Positions 8,892 through 11,008 of a stretch of DNA of 11,008 nucleotides are shown in pieces; position 1 is the stretch's first letter; the number at the start of each line of letters is the position of its first letter. The notes beneath the pieces were generated by a model. It was not told the origin of the DNA, made no database searches, and worked only from the letters and a program-made list of their open reading frames with translations. The DNA comes from Smittium mucronatum. Its lineage: Eukaryota > Kickxellomycota > Harpellomycetes > Harpellales > Legeriomycetaceae. Made by a program: the position numbers and the translations under genes. The stretch covers positions 1-11,008 of the forward strand of contig LSSL01002029.1 in the NCBI GenBank assembly GCA_001953115.1, given 5' to 3'.

Positions 8892-10030
8892 TCTCACAAT
8901 ATTTATTGAGGCGTTAAATTTTTAAGTTTTGAGTTGTAAATAGGCATATAAATTTTAGATTCAGGCTGGATATAACTTGAAAGCAGAGTTGGTAGGGAGT
9001 CTTTAATAAACGTAAAATAGAAATAAATTTATTTTATAGTCAATATAAGGAATAAATACGAAGGCTGATTGCAGGAATGACGGGAATTGAAAATTAGAAA
9101 CGTTAATGCTAATTAAAAAGACTGAACTGAAGGATAATTGAATGGGAGTGAATTTTTAATGCATAAATCATGCTTCAAATACAGAAAAGACCTTTATTAA
9201 ATTGCTTATTAAAATCACACCTTACTAGATTTCTTTTTGCACTCACCCGTAACTAGTTGGCTTTGCTAAAAATTTCCTCTGAATACCTTTTTACTGACGG
9301 AAAGTTGAATTCAACCCTGGAATAATACATAATACTCGCTAATTATCAAAGGCTACCAATTAGATAATTATAATTCTATTGGCTAATTGGACACTGGGAA
9401 TTAACCCTAAAAATAATAAATGCTGCATAAAATATCTATTGGCGCTTGATACCTTTTTCGGCCACATTATAAATTTGGTGTCTATTAATATCCCACATAC
9501 ATTCGAATATGGAAATTGTTAAATAACTAATTGTTTCGTGGTTAATTTCGACTATTATTGGTTGGTAAGGTGTTATTATAAGTTGATTATTTCTATAGAT
9601 CTACAACTGCAGACAATATAATTGTATTCCGGTTCGAATAGACAAATTAATTTACAGGATCTTTCTAATTGCTATTTGCAATATTATTTCAATGCTGAAG
9701 AACCACAATAATTTGAAAAAAAGGGTTGAAAATATAGATAGACCAATAGAGTTAAACTAAACTTTCACGGGAAGGAATACGTGTCTATTTTTTTCATGTT
9801 TTTATTGGATGAAACTGATAATAGCATCTAAATGCTTCCCCTTTCCTGAAACAAGTTCTTGCTTCTCTCCTATTTACAGTAGGGTCTGTCTTGAGTCTGC
9901 ATCTCGTTAAAAATTCCAACTTTTTTTTCTTATTAGTAGTTCAAAATTTTGAATAAATATACACGGGTTTTTCTGAACTCAATTTCCAAAAAATCAAACT
10001 ACTATTCAATGTCAGGGTATTTGACCTAAA
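8892..10030. other. Non-coding DNA upstream of the anchored-protein gene
   Basis: No supportable coding region. It should hold the promoter and 5' leader of the minus-strand gene, but I see no motif that fixes a transcription start. Small symmetric sites are present: a 12-bp palindrome GTTGAATTCAAC (9304-9315) and an 8-bp inverted repeat CCAATTAG / CTAATTGG (9356-9363 and 9383-9390, 19-nt spacer), the left arm carrying a CCAAT sequence. Confidence 0.6.
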
Positions 10031-10031
10031 T

Positions 10032-10207
10032 GACATTTCACCTAATCATCCAACCTATTAAAAGCTAAAATCAAAATTATCTTACCCAGTAGAAATAGCT
10101 AATTTTTATAAAATACTCCCTTTAAAAAAATGTAAAATTTCTTAATTATTAGTGGCCATAAATTGGCTGAAATGTCACGCAGATCAATTGGAAATAGGTG
10201 AAATGTC
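10032..10207. repeat. 176-bp segment bounded by perfect 13-bp inverted repeats (MITE-like)
   Basis: GACATTTCACCTA (10032-10044) and TAGGTGAAATGTC (10195-10207) are exact inverted copies. A third partial copy, TGAAATGTC (10169-10177), lies just inside the right arm in the same orientation as it. The segment has no coding capacity. Size and symmetry fit a MITE or foldback element, but I see no target-site duplication, so the element class is unproven. Confidence 0.45.
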
Positions 10208-10378
10208 CCGTAACCATTAGTACTTTGAAAATGTTTTTTATTTTTAATGGCCAATAAAAAATCAATTAAAATATGCAAGTATTTTTCCAGGTGCAATCTT
10301 TATCCAATAATTCATTTTGATAGCTTCAAACCAAATTCTAAAACCTAATAAAAAGCGGTAGGTGTGAATAATTGGTAG

Positions 10379-10399
10379 ATTTAGTAAAGATTACTAAAT
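10379..10399. repeat. Perfect 9-bp AT-rich hairpin
   Basis: ATTTAGTAA (10379-10387) and TTACTAAAT (10391-10399) form a perfect inverted repeat around AGA. It lies just before the composition change near 10435. With only A/T-rich stems, chance is a fair explanation. Confidence 0.5.
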
Positions 10400-10460
10400 T
10401 TAACTAAATTCCATTCCCCCTAAGAGTGAAATACGTTGCCGTGGTTTAGGGGCTTAATAG

Positions 10461-10478
10461 TGTACTTTTCAAAGTACA
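10461..10478. repeat. Perfect 8-bp inverted repeat
   Basis: TGTACTTT and AAAGTACA are exact inverted copies separated by TC. The site lies at the left edge of the GC-richer block, just before the 43-bp duplication. Confidence 0.6.
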
Positions 10479-10499
10479 ATAGACTAAAATTTCACGCAG

Positions 10500-10585
10500 C
10501 GTTGTACTATTCTTGGTTGGGAGTAGTGGAGACAGCGCACAGCGTTGCACTATTCTTGGTTGGGAGTAGTGGAGATAGCGCACAG
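10500..10585. repeat. 43-bp tandem duplication
   Basis: Unit 1 (10500-10542) and unit 2 (10543-10585) are head-to-tail copies differing at two of 43 positions, both C/T changes. Short AGCG-containing pieces continue to the right (for example GACAGCGATTC near 10596). The high identity suggests a recent duplication, as often seen in LTRs, spacers and satellite-like DNA. Confidence 0.9.
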
Positions 10586-10817
10586 CGATTCGGAGGACAG
10601 CGATTCCAGAGGAGGACCATCTAGAAACAGGAGGAACCGATCGTTTAGCACAGCTGAGACATAGTCTAGTGCACAAGTCCAGCGTTCGACAGTCAGACGG
10701 ATCTCAGCGTCTAACAGCTATTTGTAGGAAAGCCATGTCGATCAATCCCACGTTTGGGTAGGAGCCTAATTTTATTAATCCTGTTAGAAGTAGGCTCTGA
10801 CTAGGAGCTCAATAGCT

Positions 10818-10839
10818 TCAATGAACTGTTGTTCATTGA
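10818..10839. repeat. Perfect 9-bp hairpin with 4-nt loop
   Basis: TCAATGAAC (10818-10826) and GTTCATTGA (10831-10839) pair perfectly around TGTT. AGCT sequences flank both sides (10814-10817 and 10844-10847) and could lengthen the stem. The host element is unknown. Confidence 0.65.
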
Positions 10840-10950
10840 CAAAGAGCTTAATTCATGACTGCACGTAACCTCAGTCATCCAGCCTACTTGAAGCAATGCC
10901 AGGGGGGGTCTTTCGGATGGTAGATTGAACCCTTTTCCCGTAGGTACGCA

Positions 10951-10964
10951 GCCGGTAGTCCGGC
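10951..10964. repeat. GC hairpin with TAGT tetraloop
   Basis: GCCGG (10951-10955) and CCGGC (10960-10964) pair perfectly around TAGT. It is one of several stems in the right-end block and supports the idea that a structured RNA or element end lies here. Confidence 0.5.
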
Positions 10965-11008
10965 AGAGGAGCTTATTGTAGTTAGGATAATAGTCTTTTC
11001 TATACGTC

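Larger units (their letters stand above)
10435..11008. other. GC-richer, hairpin-rich non-coding block running off the window
   Basis: From about 10435 the composition changes: by hand count G+C is 48% at 10501-10560 and 57% at 10561-10620, far above the AT-rich DNA to the left. It holds the 43-bp duplication, an inverted repeat GAGCCTA / TAGGCTC (10762-10768 and 10791-10797), a 9-bp stem with a TGTT loop (10818-10839), a run of seven G (10902-10908), and a GC stem with a TAGT loop (10951-10964). Only short, unconvincing open frames are present. It could be the end of a retroelement (LTR or leader), or the upstream region of a gene beyond the window; I cannot decide. Confidence 0.5.

Noticed and set aside
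8895..8897. GTG as the start of the minus-strand gene
   Set aside because: The organism appears eukaryotic, and an ATG with a good context lies two codons downstream.
10443..10453. A-box-like TGGTTTAGGGG at the edge of the right-end block
   Set aside because: No B box lies at tRNA spacing; the nearest candidates (near 10683 and 10924) are far away and imperfect.
10436..10676. Short open frames on both strands in the GC-richer block (62 and 76 residues)
   Set aside because: They owe their length to the 43-bp tandem duplication and to the local lack of stops; the two are antisense to each other and neither resembles a protein family.

Overview
The window looks like nuclear DNA of an AT-rich eukaryote, most likely a fungus. 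An early-diverging lineage such as the insect-gut Harpellales is my guess from base composition and gene style; no sequence marker here proves it. The non-coding DNA is very AT-rich with long A and T runs, the coding regions are clearly less so. Genes are widely spaced, one probable spliceosomal intron is present, and start codons sit in A-at-minus-3, G-at-plus-4 contexts rather than behind ribosome binding sites.

Layout. 1-2294: AT-rich non-coding DNA with a degenerate tRNA-like unit on the minus strand (about 1352-1420) and a cluster of hairpins (1519-1916), then an (AT)12 tract about 75 bases before the first gene. 2295-6062 (+): one gene for a BK (Slo)-family channel. It reads as two same-frame open stretches separated by a single TGA, best explained by a 111-base in-frame intron at 4381-4491; the spliced product would be 1218 residues. 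6063-6965: AT-rich spacer shared by the 3' ends of two convergent genes. 6966-8891 (-): an intronless gene for a 641-residue, mostly disordered Asn/Ser/Pro-rich protein with a C-terminal membrane anchor; I do not recognise its family. 8892-11008: non-coding DNA with a 13-bp inverted-repeat pair (10032-10207, possible MITE-like element) and, from about 10435 to the end, a distinctly GC-richer, hairpin-rich block carrying a 43-bp tandem duplication.

The most striking point is the channel. Its pore helix, S6, RCK1 and RCK2 align well with animal Slo1, but the K+ selectivity filter position reads TGLTSD where TVGYGD is expected, and the RCK2 acidic calcium bowl is missing. It is either a channel with changed selectivity and gating or a non-conducting family member. 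Nothing in the window links the two protein genes functionally beyond both encoding membrane proteins in convergent orientation.
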